Below, one piece after another: positions 17,551-26,500 of a stretch of 64,000 nt of DNA. The position numbers and the translations under genes were made by a program. Positions within the stretch are counted from its first letter, which is position 1. Each line of letters opens with the position of its first letter. The notes under the pieces are model-generated. The model made no database searches, had not been told where the DNA came from, and saw nothing but the letters and a program-made list of their open reading frames with translations. The stretch is from Rhodoferax sp. OV413 (GTDB lineage Bacteria > Pseudomonadota > Gammaproteobacteria > Burkholderiales > Burkholderiaceae_C): the NCBI GenBank assembly GCA_945861785.1, contig CAMAWD010000008.1, forward strand, positions 1-64,000. The letters are read 5' to 3'.

Positions 17551-18492
17551 CTAAAGCCCCAGCCGCCGTTTCAGCCGCGGCACCAGCCAGGCCGGGAAGC
17601 GCCGAGCGCGGCCCCACCAGCGCCGCGCGAGCATCCGCGGAACCTGCTCGCGGTAGGTCGGCGTGCCAGCGTTGGCGTTCTCCCAGTGCCGGGGGCCCTT
17701 CGCCGGGTCGAACACGGGCATGAAGTCGTTGAGGTAGAAGTCGTGGTACTCAGGCGTCAGCAGCGCGCCATGGATGGTCGCGCGCTTGATGTAAGGCACG
17801 TAATTGCCGGTGTGCCAGAGCGTATTGCGGTAGAGCATGAAGTCGCCAGCATTCAGCCGCACCTGCACGGCGCCGGGCATGCTCTGTACGTAGCCGCGGC
17901 AGACGGTCTCGGCCTGCTCGGCGTCCAGGCGCGCCACGTCGGGGTTCGGGATCGGTCGGTCAGGAAAGCGGCGGATCTCCTGCGGCGTGTCGCACCGCAG
18001 ATGGCTGCCCGGCACCGCCCACAGGCACCCGTCATCGTACAAAGCCACGTTGGTCTGGTTGAACAGACGGGGATCGTGCAGCAGGCGCTGCCACTTTTGC
18101 AGGTCCACCCCCGGGTGCAGGTCGCGGTAGTCGCGGTGCCAGCTCATGCAGTAAGGCGACTCGCCAGGCTCGTAAAGGATGCCCAGCAATTCGCGCGCCA
18201 AAGACAGGTCGACCACCATGCCGGGCTCGTTGGCGAACAGCGCATGCAGCGCGCGGTCGAGCACCGGCAACCGGTCGAGCTGGTCGAACGGCCGCATGTC
18301 GAGCTCGGGGTACTTGATGATCGGCTGCAGACGCTGCGCATTGCCGCCGGCCACGCGGCGCGCGATCGGCCGGCCGAGGTCAGCCTGGCGCCGCAGTTCT
18401 GCCAGCAGCGCCGGCGGGATCAGGTCGCGAAAGACCGTGTAGCCCAGGGTGTGGTAGTCGACGATGTGCTGGTCGTTGAATTCGAAGGTCAT
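17551..18492 (-). CDS. Phytanoyl-CoA dioxygenase (PhyH)-family Fe(II)/2-oxoglutarate oxygenase
   Basis: 313 residues. The facial triad is readable: His and Asp in MSWHRDYRDLHPG, the distal His in YRNTLWHTGNYV, and Arg ten residues later (KRATIHG) for 2-oxoglutarate. The sequences LYDDGCLWAVPGSHLR and LNAGDFMLYRN are typical of the family. Such enzymes hydroxylate fatty acyl chains, amino acids or natural products. The gene is the second of a tandem pair, 22 bases after a close paralogue, with a GGAG Shine-Dalgarno. The location behind the megasynthases suggests a tailoring hydroxylase; the site is unknown. Confidence 0.88.
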   Translation of the reverse strand: MTFEFNDQHIVDYHTLGYTVFRDLIPPALLAELRRQADLGRPIARRVAGGNAQRLQPIIKYPELDMRPFDQLDRLPVLDRALHALFANEPGMVVDLSLARELLGILYEPGESPYCMSWHRDYRDLHPGVDLQKWQRLLHDPRLFNQTNVALYDDGCLWAVPGSHLRCDTPQEIRRFPDRPIPNPDVARLDAEQAETVCRGYVQSMPGAVQVRLNAGDFMLYRNTLWHTGNYVPYIKRATIHGALLTPEYHDFYLNDFMPVFDPAKGPRHWENANAGTPTYREQVPRMLARRWWGRARRFPAWLVPRLKRRLGL

Positions 18493-18514
18493 GCGGGCTC
18501 CAGTTCGCCGGGGC

Positions 18515-19459
18515 TCAAGCCCGGCCGATGGCCAGAAGCAGGCCGCGCTTGATCTTGCGCGCGAAGCGCCGTGGCGCCTGCTTCAGCGTGCCCAGCCACC
18601 GGCGCGCCACGGTGCCCGGGTAGGCTTCGCGGTAGGCCCGGGTGCCGACGTTGAGGTTCTTGAACTCCGATATCGGCCGCGGCGGTTTGACAAAAGGCAA
18701 GAAGTCCTGGAGCACGAAATCGCGGTACTCGGGCGTCATCAGCGAGCCGTGCACCGTGGCCCGTTTCATGTAGGGTACGTAGTTGCCGATGTGCCACAGG
18801 GTGTTGCGGTAGACCATGAAGTCGCCCGCATTGAGCCAGGCCTGCACTGCGCCGGGCATGCTCTGGCAATAGGCACGGCCGGCGTATTCGGCCTCTTCGG
18901 GCGTCATGCGGCCGACGTCCGGGAACGGGATGGGCCGGACCGGAAAGCGGCGGATCTCGTCCGGTGTATCGCGCCGCAGGTGGCTGCCCGGCACCACCCA
19001 CAACGCGCCGTCGTCGTACAGCGCAGCGTTGCTCTGGTTGAACATGCGCGGGTCATGCATCATCCGCTGCCACTTGGCCAGGTCCACGCCGGGCCACAGG
19101 TCGCGGTAGTCGCGGTGCCAGGCCATGCAGTACGGCGAGTCACCGGGCTCGTAGAGGATGGCGTCACCGTCGACCTCGACCCCGTCCATGCTGCCGGGCA
19201 GTCCGCCGAAGATCTCGAACAAGGCCGCGTGCAGCGCGGGCAGTTGGAACAGCGTGTCGAATGGACGCCGGTCGAGGTGGTCCTGGAACGGTTGCAGCCG
19301 CTGCGCATTGCCGCCGCTGAGCCGGCGCGCGATCGGCCGCCCCGGATCGGCCACGCGCCGCAGGTCGCTCAGCAGGGTCGCGGGGATCAGGTCGCGCAGG
19401 ACGGTGTAGCCCTGTGCGTGGTACTCGTTGATGTGTGTTGCGCTGAACTCAAAAGCCAT
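18515..19459 (-). CDS. Phytanoyl-CoA dioxygenase (PhyH)-family oxygenase, paralogue
   Basis: About 314 residues from the ATG at 19459, which has a strong GGAGG Shine-Dalgarno; the frame is open 35 codons upstream but that part lies in the hydrolase gene. It matches its downstream neighbour along nearly its full length: FEFSATHINEYHAQGYTVLRD against FEFNDQHIVDYHTLGYTVFRD, and identical blocks around the metal site (WHRDYRDLWPG, TLWHIGNYV, KRATVHG). All iron and 2-oxoglutarate ligands are kept, so both copies should be active. It overlaps the 3' end of the alpha/beta hydrolase by 11 bases. The pair may hydroxylate two positions of the same product or two intermediates. Confidence 0.88.
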   Translation of the reverse strand: MAFEFSATHINEYHAQGYTVLRDLIPATLLSDLRRVADPGRPIARRLSGGNAQRLQPFQDHLDRRPFDTLFQLPALHAALFEIFGGLPGSMDGVEVDGDAILYEPGDSPYCMAWHRDYRDLWPGVDLAKWQRMMHDPRMFNQSNAALYDDGALWVVPGSHLRRDTPDEIRRFPVRPIPFPDVGRMTPEEAEYAGRAYCQSMPGAVQAWLNAGDFMVYRNTLWHIGNYVPYMKRATVHGSLMTPEYRDFVLQDFLPFVKPPRPISEFKNLNVGTRAYREAYPGTVARRWLGTLKQAPRRFARKIKRGLLLAIGRA

Positions 19460-20477
19460 CGGGGCCTCCGGACGTAGCATTGGACGGCCGCATCGGTTGC
19501 GCTGCGACGGATGACTGGCGTGCCGCTGGCTGCGCTGGCCAGCACTGCGCGAGCCAGCCCTCAATCGCCTGCAGCGCCTGCTGGAGGTGCCGGGGGCTTG
19601 CGAAGGTATGGTTCGCTTCGGGAATTTCGATCAATTTTACCTGCGTGCCGAGGCGCCGACGCCAGCCCGGGCCGAGAATCTCTTCCAGATTTTGCAGGCT
19701 GCGGTCACGTTGTGAGAAAACCATCAGCGTAGGTAATCCGCGCTGGAAAAAGGCCATCAGTTGTGGCCGGGCGCCTTGTACCGTGGCAGCCAATTCGGTG
19801 GCGGCAGCATCCTGGGCAAGGCCCAGGCCGAACCGGTAGCGCAGGGTTCGCAGCAGGCGACGGTAGTCGGTGCGTCCGGTCAGCAGTTTGCGCCAACTCG
19901 CCAGGCTGGCCAGGTTGCTGAGGTAGACACGGTGGGTGTGGATCGCCTCCACATGTTCGCCCCAGACCGAGCTGGCACCGAAGCCGTGCGGGTTGAGCAT
20001 ACACACGCAGGCCACGCGTGTATCGGCGCTGGCGCTGGCCATCGCCACCAGGGCGCCGCTGGAGAGTCCCGCGACGCAGAAACGCGCCAGCCCGGTGCGC
20101 TCGGTCACCGCGTCCATCGCCTCGCGCAGTTCTTCCAACGTGCTGAGCGTGTAAGGCAGCAGGTCGGCGCGTGGCAGGCTGTCGCCGATGCCCGAGAAAT
20201 CGAAGCGCAGACTGGTGAAGCCCTGGCTGGCCAGCCGGCGCAGCAGCGTGACATGCATGCGCTGCGGCCCTACCCGGTGCACCAGGCCGGCGTTGACCGC
20301 TATCACCACCGGCCGCGACGGGTCTGCTGGCCCGTTGGGCCGCGTCAACACGCCCAGCAAGGCACCGCGCGGGCCGATCACCAGCGCCTCCTCCCGGTAG
20401 CCCAGGCCGCTCGCTGGATTTGCTTCGCCTGCGGTGGCGCTTCGAGCCCCCTTTAAAACGTCAGTACCGGGGCTCAT
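19449..20477 (-). CDS. Alpha/beta hydrolase, similar to exosortase-A-system-associated hydrolase 1
   Basis: About 342 residues from the ATG at 20477, which overlaps the TGA of the last megasynthase (ATGA). The order of motifs is EEALVIGPRGALLGVLTRP, VVIAVNAGLVHRVGPQRMHV, LRFDFSGIGDS (oxyanion/strand region), VAGLSSGALVAMAS with the nucleophile Ser in GLSSG, and PEANHTFASP near the C-terminus with the His. From memory the layout resembles the hydrolase-1 family seen with exosortase A loci. Coupled to a synthetase whose own C-terminal hydrolase fold has lost its Ser, it is a good candidate for chain release or product transfer. A diverged copy of the gene-junction repeat covers its start. Release activity is inference. 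Confidence 0.82.
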   Translation of the reverse strand: MSPGTDVLKGARSATAGEANPASGLGYREEALVIGPRGALLGVLTRPNGPADPSRPVVIAVNAGLVHRVGPQRMHVTLLRRLASQGFTSLRFDFSGIGDSLPRADLLPYTLSTLEELREAMDAVTERTGLARFCVAGLSSGALVAMASASADTRVACVCMLNPHGFGASSVWGEHVEAIHTHRVYLSNLASLASWRKLLTGRTDYRRLLRTLRYRFGLGLAQDAAATELAATVQGARPQLMAFFQRGLPTLMVFSQRDRSLQNLEEILGPGWRRRLGTQVKLIEIPEANHTFASPRHLQQALQAIEGWLAQCWPAQPAARQSSVAAQPMRPSNATSGGPDGF

Positions 20478-20526
20478 CAGGCAACCTCCGTGCTGCGCAC
20501 TTCGGTACGAGCACCTTCGGGCGGCC
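20475..20526 (-). repeat. Diverged copy of the gene-junction repeat (third copy)
   Basis: Reading the minus strand, this stretch contains CGAAGTGCGCAGCAC followed by GGAGGTTGCC and TGATGAGC. It closely matches the 60-bp unit repeated in tandem at 37377-37496, with one indel and several substitutions in its upstream half. It covers the last codons of the megasynthase, a strong Shine-Dalgarno (GGAGG) and the overlapping stop/start of the alpha/beta hydrolase. Read in the hydrolase frame it encodes YRSAQHGGCLMS, against FRSAQHEGNLMS in the other copies. Confidence 0.75.
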
Positions 20527-23500
20527 GTGCGGCGCATGGCACCACCCCTTGCAGCCAGGCCAGCAGTGCGGCCTGGGTCTGGCGCGGCGCGACGGCTTCA
20601 TAGGGCTCGCGCGTCCACACGCGGGCCTCGTCGATGCGGCAGTGCTCGGCGCGTTGCCCCTGCGCCCGCGCCAGATCGGCCAGCCGTCGACCACCGCCTT
20701 CGGTGCCAGTCTCCAGCACCAGCAAGGGCGGCAGCACCGGCGGCAATGCACGGCACAGATCGATGCCTTCGATGCCACGCACCAGTTCGGTGGACACCGA
20801 CCACGCCAGCACGTCGGACTGCTCGACATCCTGCTGCGCCAGCGGCGGCAGCGCCTGCAGCGCAGCGATGCGCGCGATGTCGTCCGCCAGGTCGGCACCT
20901 GCGACCACCGGGTCCCACAGCGCCAGCGCCTGCACGTCGCTGCGGCCATCGACAGCGGCCAAGGCCACCGCGCCGCCGACACGCAAGCCCAGCACCGCGA
21001 TGAAGCGCGGCGCCGCGCGTGCCACCAGTGCATCGATCGCCGCGCCGGTGTCCTGCACGCAGCCTGGCAGCGTGGCGTCCTCGTAGTCGCCGTCGGAATC
21101 GCCGGTGCCGTGGTAGTCGAAGCTGAGTACGTCGAAACCGGCCAGCGCCAGTTGGTGGCCGAGTTCGCGCAGCGCCCGGTGGCAGCGGATGAACTCGTGC
21201 CCGTGCGGGGCGCACAGCACCACGCCAGCGCCGCGCGGCGCCGGGGGCCGGCGCAGCAGGCCGAACAGCTGTCGGTCGCCTGGGCCGAAGAAGAACGGCT
21301 CGAGCCGCGGCATGGGCGGCGTTCGCGCATCGGCCGGGGACGACCCCCGTGATGCATCCCCCTCGGCGCCAGCGGCCGCAGATGCAGATGCAGAGGCCTG
21401 CACCACCGCATCAGGGACGGCGTTCAACGTCGGATCATCGGGGCTGCTTGACGCACCGCCCTCAGCTGCCGGTGCGGCGGCGCCCGCCTGCTGCAGCCCG
21501 GCGGCCACCTGCCCCAGCGATTGCCAGGCAACCTGGTCGACCGTGCCCAGTTCGAGGAAACGTTCCATCGACAGCGACACGCCCAGCTTCTCACGCAGCC
21601 GGGCGGCCGCGCGTACAGCCAGCAGCGAGTGGCCACCGAGATCGAAGAAGTTGTCGTAGATGCCGACCTGATCGATGCCCAGCAACTCCTGCCACACCTC
21701 GGCGATGGCCCGTTCCAGTTCGGTTCGGGGTGCCACATAGGCCGAAGCCAGGGCAGGCCGCGTGTGACCGGCCGGTGGCGGCGTTTCCGCCGGCGCATCG
21801 CGCTCGGCCAGGGCCTGGCGATTGCGCTCGATGCGACGGTCCAGATCGGCGGTGGACACGACCAGCTGTGGCGGAGCGCCCAGCGCCAGCACGCGATCAA
21901 AGACCCGCACTCCCTCTTCTGGCGTCAGCGCCAGCGCCGCCACCGAACCGCGCCGCGCGCCGACTGGCGCCGGCCCGAAATGCCAGGCGTCCCAGTTGAC
22001 GCTGACCCAGGCCCTGCGGTCAGCGCCGCGCCGCTGCTGCACCAGCGTGTCCATGAACTGGTTGGCCGCGGCGTAAGCCGCCAGGCCCAGCCCACCAAGC
22101 ACGGTGGAGATCGACGACACCACCATCATCAGTTCCAGCGCCGGGCTGTCAAACGCCGCCTCCAGGGCGCGCAGGCCGACTTGTTTGGGTCGCAACTGGG
22201 CTTCGCATTCGGCCCGCGTGAGCTTGGCTATCGGAGCCAGCGACGGACCGCTGAGCACGCCAGCGGCATGCAGCACGCCATGCACCGGGCCAAAATGCTT
22301 GCGGGCCTGCGCCGCGACCGCGCGCAGGGCGGCCTCATCGGCCACGTCTGCGCTGGCCAGCAAGAGCTCGGCACCATCGGCCTGCATCGCGCGCAGCGCC
22401 GCTATGCGGCGGCAGGTCGGGTCGTCCGCGGCATGGCCGGCCAACCAGGCATCCCAGGTTTGCGGTGCCGGGAAGGCACTGCGTCCCACCAGCACCAGCC
22501 GGGCTTGCACGCGGTGCGCCAGATGCGCTGCCAGCGCCAGTCCCACGCCGCCCAGTCCCCCGGTGATGACGTAGACACCGCGCGCGCGCAGCGCCATGCC
22601 CGCCCCCGGCACCGGCGCACCCGCCGCCTCCATGCACGGACGCCAGCGCCGCCGCCCGCGCAGCGCCACCACCGGCTCGGTCCCAGCATCGGCCAGCTCG
22701 CCCAGCAGCATCGGCAGCCCGACCGGCGTGCCGTGAAAGCCGACGTCGATATCGACGACGCGGCACACCGCTCCCGGCCACTCCTGGGGCAGCACGCGGG
22801 CCAAGCCCAGCGCAGTCGCTGCCTCGGGACGCAGCGCTTCGTCGCCGATGACGGCATGCAGCCTGTCACTGAGCACCTCCAGGCGCGGCATGGCGTCGCT
22901 GAACCGCGCGGCCAGGGCCTGCATCAGGTAGAGCAGGCTGTAGAAAGCCAGGTCGAACGTGCGGGCCTCGGCAGCCGCGCCGGCATCGCTCAGGCCAAAG
23001 GCATGCACCACCCGGCGCGGTGTCGTGCCAGCGGCCTGCAGCGCGTCCAGTACCTTGCGATAGCTGTCGGGCTCGGTGGGTTCGAGCGCGTAATGGCCGG
23101 GGCCGGGTTCGCGCAGCCGGTCGGACGGCGTCACTTGCACCACCGACGCGCCGCGCGCCCGCAATTCGGCCACCAGCGCGGCGCCCGGACCATGGCCATG
23201 GTGCAGCACCAGCCAGGGCCCGTCCCACGCCTCGTGCGCCGGTGGCACCGGCAGCGGCTGGCCGGCCAGCCAGGCCGGCAGGTAGCACCATTGGTCGGTG
23301 TCGGCCCGCTTGTCCAGCAGGCCGGACAGCGCTGCCGGCGCACCGGGCGGGGCCTGCATCCGCAACCAGTAATGCTGACCCTCGAAGGGGTAGCCCGGCA
23401 GCGACACACGGCGCGGCGGCGTGCCAGAAAGAGCAGCGGCATCGATCGTCACGCCGGCCAGCCACAGCTGTCCGAGCGCGTGCAGCAGCACCTCGGTGTC

Positions 23501-26500
23501 GTCGCGGCGCTCGCGCGGGTGGCGGGTGCTGGCCACCACCACAGCCGGGTCGCCAGTGGGTGCGCTGGCCTTGGCAAAGGTGCACAGCGCATTGCCAGGC
23601 CCGACCTCGACAAACACCGGCCGCCGGGCGTGCAGGCGTTCCAGCGCCGAGGCGAACTGCACCGGAGCCACGATGTGGCGACCCCAGGCCTGCGGATCGG
23701 TGGCGTCAGCATCGGTGACCCAGTCGCCGCTGAGGTTGGACAGGTAAGGGATTTTGGGCGGTCGCAACGCGACACTGCGCAGGAAGTCGACCAGCGGGGC
23801 CACCGCCGGCATCATCATGGGCGAGTGAAAGGCATGCGAGGTTTGCAGCGGCCGTGCCTCGTGGCCGGCTGCTGCCAGGCGCCGGCCCAGCTCCGCGATG
23901 GAATCGTGCGGGCCCGACACCACGGTCAGGCCCGCGGTGTTCTCGGCGGCGATGCCGAGGCCGGCGCCGGCCAGCATCGTCGCCAGGTCAACGCCGGCCA
24001 GCGGCACGGCCAGCATCGCGCCGCCGGGCTGGGCCTGCATCAACCGGCCGCGCAAGGCCACCGCGGCCAGCGCATCCGGCAGTGTGATGACGCCGGACAG
24101 GCAGGCTGCCACGTATTCACCCAGACTGTGGCCAATCATCGCCTGCGGCACCACACCCCAGTGCATCCACAGCCGCGCCAGCGCGTACTCGACCACAAAC
24201 AGCGCCGGCTGTGCATGCTCGGTGCGCTGCAGGCGGGCGGCAGCGCCGGCCTCGCTGTCGCCGTCAGTGCCGTCGTCGGGGTAGAGCAGCTCGCGCAGGT
24301 CCAAGCCCAGGTGCGGCTGCAGCAGGGCCGCACAGCGGTCGACCTCGTCGCGGAAGACCTGGTACGCGACGTACAGGCCGCGGGTCATGCCCGGGTATTG
24401 CGCGCCCTGGCCGCTGAACATGAAAACCACCTCGGGCCGCGAGCCCGAACCGGTGCCGGTGACCAGGCGCTGCGGCGCAGTACCGGCAAAAACGTCGGCC
24501 GCATCGGACGTGTTGCGGCAGACCGCGAAGCGCCGCTGCTCGAACAATCGTCGGCCGGCCAGCAGTGTGAATGCGACGTCGGCAAGCGCCGTGCGCGGCC
24601 GCGCGGCCAGGTGGGCCCCGAGGCGGCTGGTGGCCGCGTCCAGCGCTGCCGGTGTTCGCGCCGACACCACGAGCAGGCTCGGCATGGCAGGCTGCGCGGA
24701 CTGCACTGGCAAGGCCGTTGCCGGCGGCGCCTCCTCCAACACCACATGCGCATTGGTACCACCAATGCCGAAGGCGCTGACGCCGGCGCGCCGGGGCTGG
24801 CCGCCGGCCGGCGCCAGCCAGTCCGTCAAGCTCGCATTGACGTAGAACGGCCCGTCATCGAAGGCCAGCTTGGGGTTCGGGGTCTCGAAGAACAGGCTGG
24901 GCGGTAGCCGCCTTTCACGCAGGCACAACACCGCCTTGACGAAACCGGCAATGCCGGCGGCGGCATCCAGGTGACCGATGTTGGGTTTGAGCGTGCCCAG
25001 TGCCACCGATCGCCTGGCCACTCCGGCGCCATAGGCCTGGTTCAGCGCGGCCAACTCGATCGGGTCGCCCAGCACGGTGCCGGTGCCGTGGGTCTCGACA
25101 TACCCGATGCTGCCAGGTGCCGCGCCGGCGCGGCGCAATGCCTGGACGATGCAGGCAGCCTGCCCGGCCACGCTGGGCGCAGTGAAGCCCACCTTGTTGG
25201 CGCCGTCGTTGTTGACCGCCCAGCCGCGCACCACGGCGTGCACCGTGTCGCCGTCGGCCAGCGCGTCGGCCAGGCGCTTGAGCACCACCACCGCGAGGCC
25301 GTCGCCACCGACGCAGCCGTCGGCCTTGGCGTCGAACGGGCGGCAGTGGCCGTCGCGCGTACGGATGCCACCCTCCTGGTAGACGTAACCGGTGATCACC
25401 GGCACGCCGACCGACACGCCGCCGGCCAGTGCCATGTCGCATCGGCCGGCGGCCAGGCTCTCGCAGGCCTCGGCCAGGGCGACCAGCGAGGCCGAGCAGG
25501 CGGTCTGAACCGTCAAGGCCGGGCCGCGCAGGTCGAGCTTGTAGGCCACGCGCGTGGCCAAAAAGTCCTTGTCGTTGAGGAAAGCCTGGCCCGGGTCGCC
25601 CATCGCCATCACGCTGCGCAGCGTGTAGCTGTTGAGGCTGGTGGCGGCGTAGACACCGACCGCGCCGGCGAAGCGCGCGCTGTCATGGCCGGCATCTTCC
25701 AGCGCATGCCAGGCGCACTGCAGGAACAGCCGTTGCTGCGGATCCATCGCCTCGGCATCGGCAGGCGAATACTTGAAGAAGCCGGCGTCGAAATGCCCCG
25801 GCTCGCGGATCACCCCCTTGGCGGGCACGAAGTCGGGGTGGCGCAGCACGGACGGGTCGCTGCCTTCGGCCAGCAAGGTCGCTTCATCGAAGAAGCTGAT
25901 GGCTTCACGGCCATCGCACAACAGTTGCCAGAAGGCGTCCAGATCGTCAGCGCCAGGGAATCGGCCGGCCAGGCCGATGACCGCGATCGCATCGCCCCCG
26001 TCGCCCCTGCCCTGGCCGGCAGCCCCGGCTGCGTACCGCGCCGCCGCCGGATCGGGTGCCACGTCTGTCGGGCCCTGACCGGCCAGGCGGCTTGCCAGCG
26101 CGGCGATGGTGGGATGCTCGAAGAGCGCCACCACCGGCAGCTCGATGCCGAAGGCCTCGAGAAGGCGGCCCTGCAACGCCACCACCAGCAGCGAATGGCC
26201 ACCGATGTCGAAGAAGTTGTCGTGCACACCGATCTGATTCACATGCAGCAGCGCGCGCCAGATCGCGGCCAGCCGTTGCTCGGTTTCGCTGCGTGGTGGC
26301 ACGGGATCGGTAGCGACCAAGGGAGCGGCGGCGCGCGGCGGCGGCAGCGCCTGGCGGTCGACTTTGCCATTGGGTGTCAGGGGCAGCGCGGGCAGCATCA
26401 CCCATGCGGCAGGCACCATGAAGGCCGGCAGCAGTTGCGCGGCGGTGGCGCGCAGGCCTTCTTCAGTGGGTACTGCGCCGGGCTGCGGCACCAGGTAGGC

